This document shows, in pieces, positions 17,091-26,302 of a stretch of 64,000 nucleotides of DNA (the first letter of the stretch is position 1; each line of letters starts with the position of its first letter). Both the position numbers and the translations under genes were made by a program. The notes beneath the pieces were generated by a model. That model was not told where the DNA came from and did not search any database. It saw nothing but the letters and a program-made list of their open reading frames with translations. The stretch is taken from the NCBI RefSeq assembly GCF_009765825.1, contig NZ_LMUR01000010.1, positions 51,437-115,436 of the forward strand. The letters are read 5' to 3'. Origin of the DNA: Granulicella sp. L60 (GTDB lineage: Bacteria > Acidobacteriota > Terriglobia > Terriglobales > Acidobacteriaceae).

Positions 17091-18386
17091 TTGATGGCGG
17101 GTTGCGGCATATGGAAGGATCCAATGCATGCTCTTGCCTGCAAATACAAAGCCGTGCGGGCGATAACGCGCTCTCTCGTAGTGAGCTTGTCGGCCGAAGA
17201 TCAGATGGTACAGTCCTGTCCTGAGGCGAGTCCCGCGAAATGGCATCAGGCTCATACAACGTGGTTCTTCGAGACATTTGTGCTACGGCCATTTCTCGCA
17301 AATTACAAACCTTTCCGCGAAGAGTTCCATCGTCTCTTCAACAGTTACTACATTTCTCTCGGCGAGGGGATTGCCAAGAAGAAGCTGCAGTCCTCCTTTT
17401 CCCGACCATCCCTGGATGAGATACACGCCTTTCGAGAGTATGTGGACCACGAAATGGAGAGGCTGTTGGCGCAGCCTATAGACGCGGAAGGGGCGCGACG
17501 AGTGGTGTTGGGTTTGAATCACGAGCAACATCACCAGGAACTGGCACTGGCGGATATCAAGCACGCATTCTTCTCGAATCCTCTGCGTCCCTCGTATGAA
17601 CAGACTCCCTTGGCAGACGAGGCCGGCCTCCCGATACCGAAGCTTAGCTGGCACAGTATAGAGGGCGGACTGATTGAAAGCGGCTGTCTGATCGGTGTTG
17701 AAGACCCACAGGATTTCTGCTTTGACAACGAGACTCCGCGCCACAGGGTTTATCTGCGGCCCTTCCAGATTGCAAACCGCGAAGTCACATGCCGAGAGTA
17801 TCTGGAGTTTATGGCGGATGATGCGTATATGCGTCCCGAATTATGGTTGTCAGATGGCTGGGAGACATTAAAGTATTCGGGTTGGGAGGCTCCGCTCTAT
17901 TGGGAGCGTGACTTCAGCGATGTGACGGGGTGGTGCATCTTTACGTTGAGAGGATGGCACGGCCTCTCCTCCCTTCTCGATACCCCCGTGTGCCACATCA
18001 GCTTCTTCGAGGCCGACGCGTTCGCGCGTTGGCGTGGCTGCCGACTCCCAACCGAGGCAGAATGGGAATCAGTCGCCAGCCAGAAGCTACGCACCGGGAA
18101 TCTGCTCGATACGGGAAGACTGCATCCGGCAGCGGCGACGGGCGAGGGTGTTAATCAGCTCTTTGGAGATTGTTGGGAATGGACGGCCAGCCCCTATATC
18201 GCCTATCCGGGATATAAACCCCTCCCCGATGCGTTGAGCGAATACAACGGAAAGTTCATGTCCGGCCAGATGATTCTGCGCGGCGGGTCCTGTGTCACGC
18301 CTACAGATCATGTGCGCGCCACTTACCGGAATTTCTGCCGGCCAGCGGCTCGCTGGCAGTTCACCGGAATGCGTTTGGCAGCTTGA
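17091..18386 (+). CDS. egtB: Ergothioneine-synthase-type sulfoxide synthase EgtB
   Basis: A 431-residue non-haem iron enzyme of the EgtB family, which joins hercynine to a Cys-containing thiol with O2. The N-terminal DinB-like domain carries the iron ligands: His52 in KWHQAH, and His144 and His148 in GLNHEQHHQE, with the x3 spacing known for EgtB. The C-terminal FGE-sulfatase-type domain (about 195-431) shows PRHRVYLRPFQIANREVTCREYL, GCRLPTEAEWE, DCWEWTASPY and MILRGGSCVTP. The start may also be ATG 17124. The normal partner egtD (histidine methyltransferase) is not next to it; the next gene encodes a DUF427 protein. So either EgtD is elsewhere or the enzyme acts on another substrate. Confidence 0.88.
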   Translation: MMAGCGIWKDPMHALACKYKAVRAITRSLVVSLSAEDQMVQSCPEASPAKWHQAHTTWFFETFVLRPFLANYKPFREEFHRLFNSYYISLGEGIAKKKLQSSFSRPSLDEIHAFREYVDHEMERLLAQPIDAEGARRVVLGLNHEQHHQELALADIKHAFFSNPLRPSYEQTPLADEAGLPIPKLSWHSIEGGLIESGCLIGVEDPQDFCFDNETPRHRVYLRPFQIANREVTCREYLEFMADDAYMRPELWLSDGWETLKYSGWEAPLYWERDFSDVTGWCIFTLRGWHGLSSLLDTPVCHISFFEADAFARWRGCRLPTEAEWESVASQKLRTGNLLDTGRLHPAAATGEGVNQLFGDCWEWTASPYIAYPGYKPLPDALSEYNGKFMSGQMILRGGSCVTPTDHVRATYRNFCRPAARWQFTGMRLAA

Positions 18387-18459
18387 AACGTACTGTCCTG
18401 ATGAGGACTTGCGGTGGCACAGTAGATATCTGTGCCTTCCGCCGTATCGCGACAAGCCC

Positions 18460-18503
18460 GCGACTAATTCCCGCCAGTGTCGGACATTCGTCTCGAATTT
18501 GCC
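18460..18503 (+). promoter_or_regulatory. Recurrent 35 to 45-base motif, copy C
   Basis: GCGACTAAT-N3-CGCCAGTG-N-CGGA-N4-CGTC-N-CGAA, about 28 of 38 positions shared with copy A by eye. It lies in the 269-base gap between egtB and the DUF427 gene, about 150 bases before the latter's start. Confidence 0.6.
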
Positions 18504-18655
18504 ACTCCGCGGGACCTGTAAAAACGCTGTCAGTAGAAGTGATGCATCGCAATGACAATAACTTAGCCTTGGAGATGTACTTACTTGAGGAGTCTCACTC
18601 TTTGGCATTGCATTTGCAATCACAGCTCGTGAACGCGAGTATTGAAAGGTGACGA

Positions 18656-19522
18656 ATGGGACTGTCCTGGCAACAAGGTCCGCTTTCATCAGGCGCAATC
18701 GAGCGGTTTCTAGTGCCTGAGCCATTGCCCAAGCGACTTCTGTATATCGAGCCGCTACGGCGGCGCATGCGTGTGCGTTTCGGTGGAATGTGGATCGCCG
18801 ATAGCGAGCATGTCCTTTTGCTCTTTGAACCCGGCCGGTACCCGGTGGCCTACTTTCCGGAGACTGATATCTCTCCAGAAACGCTGGAGCACAGCGAGCA
18901 CACAACTCGGCACCCCGACCTTGGCGACACCTCCTGGTACATAGTCAAGGCAGGCGAGAAGCAAGCACAGCGAGGTGCGTGGCAACACGTCGACCTACCT
19001 GCTTACGCAAGTGAGCTGCAGTCTCGGGTCGCATTCTCCTGGGCAGCTATGGATGCTTTTTATGAAGAAGACGAACGAATTTTGGGCCACGCCGCAGACA
19101 GCTACCATCGTATCGACATCCGCCAGACCTCTCGTAACCTCATTGTTCGCCATGGCGACCGAGTGATCGCAGATACTAAGCGGCCACTTGCCCTGTACGA
19201 GTCTGGCTTTGCGCCGCGCTGGTACGTTCCACGTGCCGATATCGACGAGTCTGCGCTGACCGTAGTGGAACACCACCAGACCTTCTGCCCATACAAGGGG
19301 TTGTGTAGCTACTACGACCTCGGTGACGCACGTCTGGGGGCATGGTCGTATCGTGAGGCCTATCCCGAAGTTGGCCGTATCTCTGATCTGGTGTCGTTCG
19401 AGCCGGACGTAGTTTCGGTAGAACTCGACGGGACGCAGCTAAAGCTTGAAACGGGGCAGACGGTAATCACGCATGGTCCTGATCGCGAATTGAGTGTTGC
19501 TGAGGCTCGTCTACGCGGATAA
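18656..19522 (+). CDS. DUF427-domain protein (two DUF427 copies)
   Basis: A 288-residue soluble protein with a duplicated DUF427 fold: a first copy around residues 30-120 (RMRVRFGGMWIADSEHVLLL, then TSWYIVKAGEK) and a second around 155-255 (NLIVRHGDRVIADTKRPLAL, HHQTFCPYKGLCSYYDLGD). The second copy keeps the CPYKG motif; in the first it is degenerate. The function of DUF427 is unknown to me. It is often found near stress and redox genes. The ribosome site AAAGGTGA is right before the ATG. It lies downstream of egtB with motif C between them. Confidence 0.82.
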   Translation: MGLSWQQGPLSSGAIERFLVPEPLPKRLLYIEPLRRRMRVRFGGMWIADSEHVLLLFEPGRYPVAYFPETDISPETLEHSEHTTRHPDLGDTSWYIVKAGEKQAQRGAWQHVDLPAYASELQSRVAFSWAAMDAFYEEDERILGHAADSYHRIDIRQTSRNLIVRHGDRVIADTKRPLALYESGFAPRWYVPRADIDESALTVVEHHQTFCPYKGLCSYYDLGDARLGAWSYREAYPEVGRISDLVSFEPDVVSVELDGTQLKLETGQTVITHGPDRELSVAEARLRG

Positions 19523-19579
19523 CCAAATACCGCAATAACGATGGGACTATAAGGTTGCAGGCGTACAGGAGACCGAACC

Positions 19580-20020
19580 GTGAGAACGCCAAGTTTTTCA
19601 ATCGAAGTGATCGTGGTGCCCGTAAGTGATGTCGGGCAGGCGCTACGGTTCTATGTCGATCAGATCGGCTTCAAGCTCGATGTGGATTACTGCCCGACCG
19701 ATGCGTTTCGGATCGTTCAACTCACTCCGCCGGGGTCCAACTGCTCCATCCAGGTCGGCAAAGGGCTCACCGACGCGCCCGCCGGTTCGCTTCGCAACGT
19801 CTATATCGTCGTCACGGATCTGGAAGCCGCGTGCGAGAGTCTGCTCGAACGTAGGGTCAAGGTGAGTGAGATCCGTCACAAGACGCCCGTTGGAGCTTGG
19901 GACGGAGGATTCGCATCCGGGCTCGACCCTGCTCGCGGAGACTACGCCAGCCTCGCAAATTTCTCTGATCCGGATGGCAACGGCTGGGTGCTACAGGAGC
20001 GCGGCTACCGAAACGCGTGA
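19580..20020 (+). CDS. VOC superfamily (glyoxalase/dioxygenase-fold) protein
   Basis: A 146-residue protein with the paired beta-alpha-beta-beta-beta modules of the vicinal-oxygen-chelate fold. The first module begins SIEVIVVPVSDVGQALRFY and the second NVYIVVTDLEAACESLLER; ANFSDPDGNGWVLQER ends it with the usual metal-binding Glu. Members include glyoxalases and fosfomycin/bleomycin-type resistance proteins; the substrate cannot be told here. The GTG start follows AGGAGA by 7 bases. It sits 57 bases after the DUF427 gene, probably co-transcribed. Confidence 0.85.
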   Translation: MRTPSFSIEVIVVPVSDVGQALRFYVDQIGFKLDVDYCPTDAFRIVQLTPPGSNCSIQVGKGLTDAPAGSLRNVYIVVTDLEAACESLLERRVKVSEIRHKTPVGAWDGGFASGLDPARGDYASLANFSDPDGNGWVLQERGYRNA

Positions 20021-20267
20021 CGAAGCTTGGACGGCAACTTGCAATGCAAGCTCGTCAACATCCCTCGGACGTCAGCGAATGTTTTTGAGTACAGGAGGAA
20101 TTTCGAGCCGGATGACTCAACTGCGTCACACTGCGGAAAGTGATTGCCGTCGGTCATGTGAAAACCATTTTTGCTTCACGGTGATGGGCAGCCCCAGGAT
20201 ATTGGCGGGGCGCCTATCGAGACATTATCTATACATAACCAGATCGGCCAAGTAAGGAGAACTTGTC

Positions 20268-21188
20268 ATGACTCAAGTGCAATCGGAACGAGCAAACAGT
20301 GCGGGATCCATCCCTTTGACATCGGTTCATAAGATAGAAGTTGATGGTGTTCATGTCTTTTACCGCTCAGCCGGCAACTCAGAGGCACCTGTGGTCCTCC
20401 TGCTGCACGGATTTCCCAGCTCGTCGTTCATGTTCCGCAACCTCATTACCCGTCTCGCCGATCAGTACCGCGTGATCGCGCCTGATCTTCCTGGATTTGG
20501 ATTCACGGAGGTGCCGGAAGAACGGAAATACACGTATACGTTCGACGCATTGGCCGGCACGATTGATGCCTTTACTGAGGCGCTCGGCCTCAAGAGCTAT
20601 GCGATCTATGTGTTTGATTACGGAGCCCCGACGGGCCTACGTCTGGCGATACGCCATCCGGAAAGAGTGACGACCATCGTCTCACAGAACGGCAATGCCT
20701 ACGAAGAGGGTCTTGGCGATGCGTGGGGACCGATCAGAACATATTGGGCTCAGCCAACGGCAGAAAACAGAGAAGTAATTCGCAAAAATATTCTGAACTT
20801 CGAAGGGACTCGCTGGCAGTACACCTTTGGAGTATCGAATCCGGAAGTGGTTGCGCCAGAGTCGTACACACTGGATGCGGCTTTGCTGGAACGTCTCGGA
20901 AACAAAGATATCCAGCTTGATCTGTTTCTCGATTATGCGTCCAACTTGAAACTCTACCCGAAGTTTCAGGAGTACTTCCGTCAGTCGAAACCACCTTTGC
21001 TTGCTATTTGGGGTAAGAACGACCCCTTCTTCATCCCCGCCGGAGCAGAAGCGTTCCGTAAGGACATTCCCAATGCGCAGGTCCGCTTCCTCGACACAGG
21101 CCACTTTGCCATTGAGACACACTTTGTGGAGATCGCTGCTGCGATGAAGGAGTTCCTTGGGGCGAATGGAGTCATCGGCCTGCGGTAG
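20268..21188 (+). CDS. Alpha/beta hydrolase, haloalkane-dehalogenase/epoxide-hydrolase type
   Basis: A 306-residue hydrolase. The oxyanion motif HGFPSSSFMFRNL is followed by the nucleophile elbow VFDYGAP, where Asp stands in the place of the usual Ser; this is the dehalogenase/epoxide-hydrolase type. WGKNDPFF gives the acid and GHFAIET the catalytic His. A strong ribosome site, AAGGAGA, precedes the ATG. It is the first of three consecutive enzyme genes on the + strand (hydrolase, hydrolase, SDR) that look like one operon. The substrate is unknown. A weak, gapped relative of the recurrent motif lies at about 20112-20155 upstream. Confidence 0.85.
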   Translation: MTQVQSERANSAGSIPLTSVHKIEVDGVHVFYRSAGNSEAPVVLLLHGFPSSSFMFRNLITRLADQYRVIAPDLPGFGFTEVPEERKYTYTFDALAGTIDAFTEALGLKSYAIYVFDYGAPTGLRLAIRHPERVTTIVSQNGNAYEEGLGDAWGPIRTYWAQPTAENREVIRKNILNFEGTRWQYTFGVSNPEVVAPESYTLDAALLERLGNKDIQLDLFLDYASNLKLYPKFQEYFRQSKPPLLAIWGKNDPFFIPAGAEAFRKDIPNAQVRFLDTGHFAIETHFVEIAAAMKEFLGANGVIGLR

Positions 21189-21290
21189 AGGTAGCAATCC
21201 CTTCTACTCAAAGCGGCATGGTCGTGTTGGTTCATTGAACTCGTGCCTGCGGATTATTGCAGGCACTTTATTTGGAACGAGGAGAAAATG

Positions 21291-22118
21291 ATGGAACGTC
21301 GTAATTTTTTAGGTGCACTCACAGGTACATCCCTGGGTGTTCTGCTCAACGGGTCTCTCGGCGAATTTGCGCAGGCGCAAAGCACCACAAAAGCCACGAG
21401 TTCCCATAGCTCCGGGACGAGCCAGTTTCCTCCGAACTCAACTATCGTTTTGGTGCATGCGGCGTGGGCGGACGGTTCGTGTTGGCGCAACGTTATTCTG
21501 CCTCTAGAACGCCGCGGTCTTCAAGTCATCTGCGCGCCGCTTCCGCTCACATCCCTAACTAACGACACTATTGCGCTAAGTCAGGTATTGGAACGAACCA
21601 CCGGCCCAGTGGTTCTGGTGGGACATGCCTATTCAGGCGCCGTGATCGCTGCGGTGCGGGAAGACCGGGTGAAGTCTTTGGTTTATATCACGGCGCTCGC
21701 GCCGGATGAGGGTGAGACCGTAGCCAAAGTGTTTTATCTCAACCCCAATTCTCCGAAAGCACCGAAGATGGTTCCTGATTCCCATGGCTTTGTATGGCTG
21801 CCGGACGACGCGTTTCCCCGAGCGCTTACCCATAAGGCTTCCGCCGATGAATCAAAGATTGCTGCGGCTACGCAACGGCCACTTGGCGTTAAGTGCATTC
21901 AGGAACTGGCACCAACACCGGCATGGAAGACCAAGCCGTCGTGGTTTTTGGTCGCAGAAGAAGATCGCATGATCAGTCAGAAGACCCAGCTTTTCATGGC
22001 GAATCGTATGCACGCAAAGATTCATTCGGTTCCTGCGGATCACTCTCCGATGATCTCGGATCCCCCGGCCGTCATCAAAGTGATCCTTGAGGCAGCACAC
22101 GAAACGCTTTCAAAATAG
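21291..22118 (+). CDS. Secreted alpha/beta hydrolase lacking the nucleophilic serine
   Basis: About 275 residues with an export signal (MERRNFLGALTGTSLGVLL..., ending AQAQ; no twin Lys/Arg-Arg-x-phi-phi Tat core is certain, though RRNFLG is Tat-like). The fold is that of the esterase group with LVHAAWADGSCW and GHAYSGAVIAA. At the elbow the usual GHSYGG is GHAYSG, so Ser is replaced by Ala. PADHSPM supplies a His. Related sequences with GHAYAG exist to my memory, so this may be a natural subfamily rather than damage. GAGGAG lies 6 bases before ATG 21291 and 3 before ATG 21288, so I prefer the later start. Confidence 0.78.
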   Translation: MERRNFLGALTGTSLGVLLNGSLGEFAQAQSTTKATSSHSSGTSQFPPNSTIVLVHAAWADGSCWRNVILPLERRGLQVICAPLPLTSLTNDTIALSQVLERTTGPVVLVGHAYSGAVIAAVREDRVKSLVYITALAPDEGETVAKVFYLNPNSPKAPKMVPDSHGFVWLPDDAFPRALTHKASADESKIAAATQRPLGVKCIQELAPTPAWKTKPSWFLVAEEDRMISQKTQLFMANRMHAKIHSVPADHSPMISDPPAVIKVILEAAHETLSK

Positions 22119-22172
22119 CGTTTGCATAACGAATCTCAATCCTTACCAAAGCATGTAGAAGAGGGTAATTAT

Positions 22173-22949
22173 ATGACCGCGAAAAGATCTGTCGCCATCG
22201 TCACCGGCGCGAGCCAGGGCATCGGCCGCGCTACCGCACTGCGCTTAGCACGAGATTTCTCGTCTATCGTGCTGGCCGCGAGAAATCAGGACGAGTTGCA
22301 GAAAACCGCTGCAGAAGTTAACGCTGCCGGCGCCGAATCACTTGTGTTTGCTCTGGACCTCCGCGAGGCTAGGGCAGCAGAAGTTCTGGTGAAAGGCACA
22401 CTCGAGCGTTTCGGCCGGATCGATGCTTTGCTGAACATAGCCGGTGCCGTACCCCAGATTGACCTGTTCGAAATGACTGATGCGCAATGGGACGATGGTG
22501 CTGCGCTGAAGTTCCACGGTGCGCGCCGCCTTACTATGCAGGCCTGGGATGCATTGAAGGCTTCAAATGGCTCCGTCGTGCTGATTTCCGGAAGCGCCGC
22601 TCTCGATCCGAAACCAGGCTTCGCTGCTGTTGCTGCGATCAACGCTGCGATCATAGCGCTGGCAAAAGCGTTCGCAGAGCAAGGCATCAAGGACGGAGTG
22701 CAGGTTAATAGCGTTGTCCCAGGCGCAGTCATGACAGGACGAAGGCAATCCTTTTTCCAAAAGTGGGGGCCCGCACACAACCTCACAGTAGAAGAAGCTA
22801 TTAAAAAGTTTCCTGAAGAAGCAGGCATCACTCGTTTCGGCAAACCGGAAGAGATTGCCGACCTGTTGGCCTATATAGTGTCACCCGCTGCGAAGTGGAT
22901 GACAGGATCGTCTGTGCGAATGGACGGCGGCGAAATCAAGGGCATCTAG
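22173..22949 (+). CDS. SDR-family protein without the catalytic YxxxK
   Basis: A 258-residue classical SDR fold. The cofactor motif TGASQGIGRAT is at about 10-20 and NIAGAVPQ stands for the NNAG motif. The strand before the active site reads VVLISGSAALDPKPGFAAVAAINAAI, where the expected YxxxK is missing (Val-Ala-Ala-Ile-Asn), while the Ser of LISGS remains. VNSVVPGAVMTGRR and the C-terminal MTGSSVRMDGGEIKGI are normal. It may be a non-catalytic or altered member. The start at 22173 follows GAGGG; the open frame extends to 22122, but the earlier part has no similarity. It follows the hydrolase by 54 bases. Confidence 0.82.
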   Translation: MTAKRSVAIVTGASQGIGRATALRLARDFSSIVLAARNQDELQKTAAEVNAAGAESLVFALDLREARAAEVLVKGTLERFGRIDALLNIAGAVPQIDLFEMTDAQWDDGAALKFHGARRLTMQAWDALKASNGSVVLISGSAALDPKPGFAAVAAINAAIIALAKAFAEQGIKDGVQVNSVVPGAVMTGRRQSFFQKWGPAHNLTVEEAIKKFPEEAGITRFGKPEEIADLLAYIVSPAAKWMTGSSVRMDGGEIKGI

Positions 22950-22994
22950 CCTGTTAGATGCTTTGCGTTGCATCTGGCTGAAGGGGATTACACG

Positions 22995-23243
22995 ATGATA
23001 GTTACAAATGGAAAATATGCGGGCATGTCTAAGGTCTCTAACGAAAGTGGGTTATCGCTGTTGTTTGCAGTAGATCAGAGAAGCTCGCTAAAGAAAATGC
23101 TCGTTGCAGATGGTCGTGCGAATGCCTTGGATCAGAACCTCGATGAGATCAAGACGATTGTCACCAAGATGCTGATCCCGCATACCTCAGCCATTTTGTT
23201 CGTCCCCCCATGGGCAACTCGGGTCGAGAGTCCGGCGCAGTAG
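22995..23243 (+). pseudogene. N-terminal fragment of a tagatose-bisphosphate-aldolase-like gene
   Basis: The first 70 residues follow the LacD/fructose-bisphosphate aldolase pattern: GMSKVSNESGL, AVDQRSSLKKML and IVTKMLIPHTSAILF, where the family continues DPEYG. Here the sequence turns to VPPWATRVESPAQ and stops after about 82 codons, against about 330 in the family. The 3' end is replaced by the leader of the following sigma factor gene. Confidence 0.68.
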
Positions 23244-23311
23244 CAACGGGGATGATGGAAGATTTGGTGCGTCGAAGCCATTCAGAAGGTGCGGGAGACG
23301 GCGTCAAAATA

Positions 23312-23939
23312 ATGAATGTCAACGTTCAAAAGGAAAAGGAATTAGAGCTGATAGCCGCTATTTTGGCTGGGGACGCTCAACTCTATCATCAGTTGATTCG
23401 TCCTTATGAGCGTAGTGTCTACATCATGTCGCTCTCCTGCATGAAAAACGTGAAGGATGCCGAGGATGTCGCACGGGAAACGTTCGTCAAGGCCTATCGA
23501 AACCTCTGGGCTTTCCAGGGCGATTCGGGGTTCAATGCATGGCTTATCAGCATTGCGCTAAACGAGGCGAGAAGCAGGCCAAGGCGGCAGACACCCATCC
23601 AGATCGCTTCTTTTGAAGCCCCAGAGTGAAGAGATTCCTGTCACTCCAATACTCTTGCGAGGTTGGCGAGAACTCCCTTGCGAGATAATTGAGCGCGAGG
23701 AAATTAGGGGCTTACTCCGGCAAGCAGTTGAGATGCTTGGGGACGTTCAACAGCAAGTATTTCTTCTACACGATGTAGAAGAGTTCAATGTAAGCGACAT
23801 AGCGCAGATTCTGAACATCAAGGCCTCGTTAGTAAAGGGGAGCTTGGACCGGGCGCGAATGTTACTGCAAAGGTTCCTAGTACCCAAATTGAACGTAACC
23901 AGCAGCGCATCCGCCCACCGCGACGAACCTAGCCACTGA
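23312..23939 (+). pseudogene. ECF sigma factor split by a single frameshift
   Basis: Frame 1 from ATG 23312 gives region 2 (DAEDVARETFVKAYRNLWAF, AWLISIALNEARSR) and ends with TGA at 23627-23629. Region 4 continues in the next frame from about 23613 (EEIRGLLRQAVEMLGDVQQQ, VFLLHDVEEFNVSDIAQILNI, LVKGSLDRARMLLQRF) to 23939. The two parts overlap in the linker (SFEAPE versus KPQSEEIPV), consistent with one lost base near 23615. No classical slippery site is evident. If the break is real, the factor is lost; otherwise it would be the obvious regulator of the surrounding island genes. Copy D of the recurrent motif directly abuts its stop. Confidence 0.8.
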
Positions 23940-23975
23940 TATCCGTCACTGTCGGAAATCCGTCGCAACTTCGTC
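23932..23975 (+). promoter_or_regulatory. Recurrent 35 to 45-base motif, copy D
   Basis: GCCACTGAT-N2-CCGTCACTG-N-CGGA-N4-CGTCGC, at the end of the split sigma gene and about 240 bases before the DUF417 gene. It aligns with copy A without gaps over the whole length. Confidence 0.6.
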
Positions 23976-24215
23976 AGTCGGCAATTGAGATAATTTTGAT
24001 GTCGCAAAGCGATCCCGCAGAGTAGAAAGAGCTTAGCTGGATAAGGTGTCTTCACAGAATAGGTGCTGAGTTTGGAATTCCGGTTGCATAAACCCTACTG
24101 GCATACGTTGGCAGCGTCCTATTCTGCATCAGTCGGGCATCAGATGGTGTATTAGATGGGACCCATCGGCGGGTCGTATACGCAACATCTTCAGCCATCG
24201 CAAGGAAAGGTAATT

Positions 24216-24773
24216 ATGAGTCTGGATTCGTCAGGAAGTGTTGCTAATGCGGAGAAACAAGAGCTCTCAAGAGACGCCAAAAGCAGTTTAACCAAATTGG
24301 CTGCATGGATAAACGATCGTAACGTCCCTTTCCTAGTCACCAGTCTTGGCATGATTGTTATGCTCCTCTGGGCTGGGTCTTATAAGCTGACTGCTCCAGG
24401 AGCCGAAGGGATAGTACCCCTAATCTCCAACAGTCCATTGATCTGGTGGCACTTCAAATTATTTGGCCCTTATGTTGGCTCCGATATCATCGGACTTACC
24501 GAATTCACAGCCGCGATATTGATTATCGCAGGCTATTTCAGGCCCAAAGCCGGTATCTTGGGTGGGCTCATTACCACGCTCATGTTCTTTATAACCAGCA
24601 CTATGGTCATAACTACCCCGGGCGCGATTATTGCCGTTCAGGGGATCAAGTACATGAGATACATGAGCTTTGTTGGCCTGTTCCTTTTCAAGGATGTTAT
24701 ATCACTCGGGGTGTCGTTTTACCTCATTAGCTATTTTGGCAGGAAAGCTATCCTTGCCGAAAACAGGAGCTAG
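24216..24773 (+). CDS. DUF417/RclC-family inner-membrane protein
   Basis: A 185-residue protein with four probable membrane segments (about 40-62, 88-105, 111-130 and 145-175). The phrases LWAGSYKLTAPGAEGIVPLISNSP and FTAAILIIAGYFRPKAGILGG are typical of the DUF417 (YkgB/RclC) family. In Escherichia coli RclC belongs to the reactive-chlorine resistance operon with RclA. Here the next gene is an RclA/MerA-like flavoprotein, which repeats this pairing. AAGGAAAGG lies 5 bases before ATG 24216, which favours this start over the upstream 24156. The role in oxidant resistance is inferred from family and context. Confidence 0.82.
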   Translation: MSLDSSGSVANAEKQELSRDAKSSLTKLAAWINDRNVPFLVTSLGMIVMLLWAGSYKLTAPGAEGIVPLISNSPLIWWHFKLFGPYVGSDIIGLTEFTAAILIIAGYFRPKAGILGGLITTLMFFITSTMVITTPGAIIAVQGIKYMRYMSFVGLFLFKDVISLGVSFYLISYFGRKAILAENRS

Positions 24774-24874
24774 GAGACAAAACAGATTGAGGTCAAGGTC
24801 CGCATCGTAAGTTCTTTGGCACGGGCGAGAAGTTGAGATTCTCTAGCGGATCACTCAAAAGGAGAACTGCACAA

Positions 24875-26302
24875 ATGGACTTTCAGCGACAGCCGGAAGT
24901 TTACGATCTACTCATCCTCGGCAGCGGCGCGGGCTCGAAACTTCTGGCTTGGACTTTTGCAGGACAAGGCCAGAAGGTTGCGGTGGTGGAACGCAGGTAT
25001 GTTGGGGGAGCCTGCCCTAACATTGCATGTCTTCCCAGTAAGAATGTCATTCATACGGCTCAGATCGCGGACTACGTTCGGCGCAGCGAGACGTTTGGAA
25101 TCAGCATCGACAACTTCCGCGTCAATATGCCCGTCGTGAGAGATCGAAAGCGAAAAATGGTCCAGGAACTGGTAGATACACATCTCGCGCTCTACAGGCA
25201 AAGTGGGGCGGAGCTAATCATGGCATCCGGGCAGTTTGTGGGGGCAAAGATACTTGAGGCGACTCTGCCGGATGGAACGAAGCGGTTGCTGAGTGGCAAG
25301 AATATAGTGATCGGCACAGGGACGCACGCGCTTATCGAGAACATTCCTGGGCTGGCAGCAGCGCAGCCGATGACTCACGTCGAGGCCCTGGAACTTGATG
25401 TTGTGCCCGAGCACCTGATCATTCTCGGAGCCGGGTACGTCGGCCTGGAGTTAGCACAGGCGATGCGCCGGTTCGGCAGTAAAGTCACGGTCATAGACCG
25501 TAATCATCGCGTAATTCACCATGAAGACGACGACGTCACCGAGGGTCTGCAGCAGCTGTTTCAGGACGAAGGCATCGAGTTCGTTTTGAACGCCAGCGTG
25601 AAAAGCGTCTCAGGAGTTATCAGGTGGGTCTGTTCGTGTCGCGATCGAGCAGAACGGTGTGGCGAATTCGTTCGACGGTACTCATCTTTTAGTCGCGAGC
25701 GGGCGCGTACCGAATACAAAGGACATCGGACTCGAACTCACTGGAGTGGAACTGACAGAGCGGGGATATATCAAAGTAAACGACCGCCTGGAAACGACCG
25801 CGCCTGGCATATGGGCGGTGGGCGAGGTGGCGGGAAGCCGGCAATTTACGCACATCAGCGAGGATGATTTCCGGGTGGTCCGTGATAATCTGCCGGTGGA
25901 AACCATGTGACGATCGGTCGACAAGTGCCCTTCTGTCTCTTCACGGATCCTAAGTACGCGCGCGTTGGAATGACGGAAAAGGAGGCGAAGGCTCAGGGGA
26001 TTGGCTATCATCTTTTTAAAATCCCGATGGCGGCAGTATTACGGGCACGCAGTCTTATGGAAACGCGCGGATTCTTGAAGTGCATGGTGGAGCGTGATAG
26101 CGATCGCATTCTCGGGTTCGCGGCGTTTGGCGTGGGCGCAGGCGAGATCATGGGATGCGTACAAATTGCGATGCTCGGCCGAATGCCATATACCACTCTT
26201 CGCGAGGCGATCCTCGCCCATCCGACGATTCCAGAGGGGTTGACCGCTCTGTTTTCGCTGGCGTATCTCAATAGACACTGCGGGATTACAGATAAAGAAT
26301 AG
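24875..26302 (+). pseudogene. RclA/MerA-like FAD-disulfide oxidoreductase with two frameshifts
   Basis: The gene reads as one pyridine nucleotide-disulfide oxidoreductase of about 475 residues if two frameshifts are repaired. Visible parts are FAD-binding LILGSGAGSKLLAW, redox-active Cys-x4-Cys in ACPNIACLPSKN, and the NAD site ILGAGYVGLELAQAMRRFG. At about 25620 (after SVKSVSG) one extra base shifts the frame; the right reading continues SGGSVRVAIEQNG to WAVGEVAG. Near 25893 one base is missing, after which VTIGRQVPFCLFTDPKYARVG runs in the first frame to the end (AHPTIPEGLTALFS). The interface region lacks the C-terminal Cys pair of mercuric reductase. The net frame is restored, so sequencing error should also be considered. 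Confidence 0.82.

Noticed and set aside
23590..23640. Programmed frameshifting in the split ECF sigma gene
   Set aside because: No slippery heptamer, strong internal Shine-Dalgarno or stimulatory structure was recognised; a mutation or sequence error is simpler.
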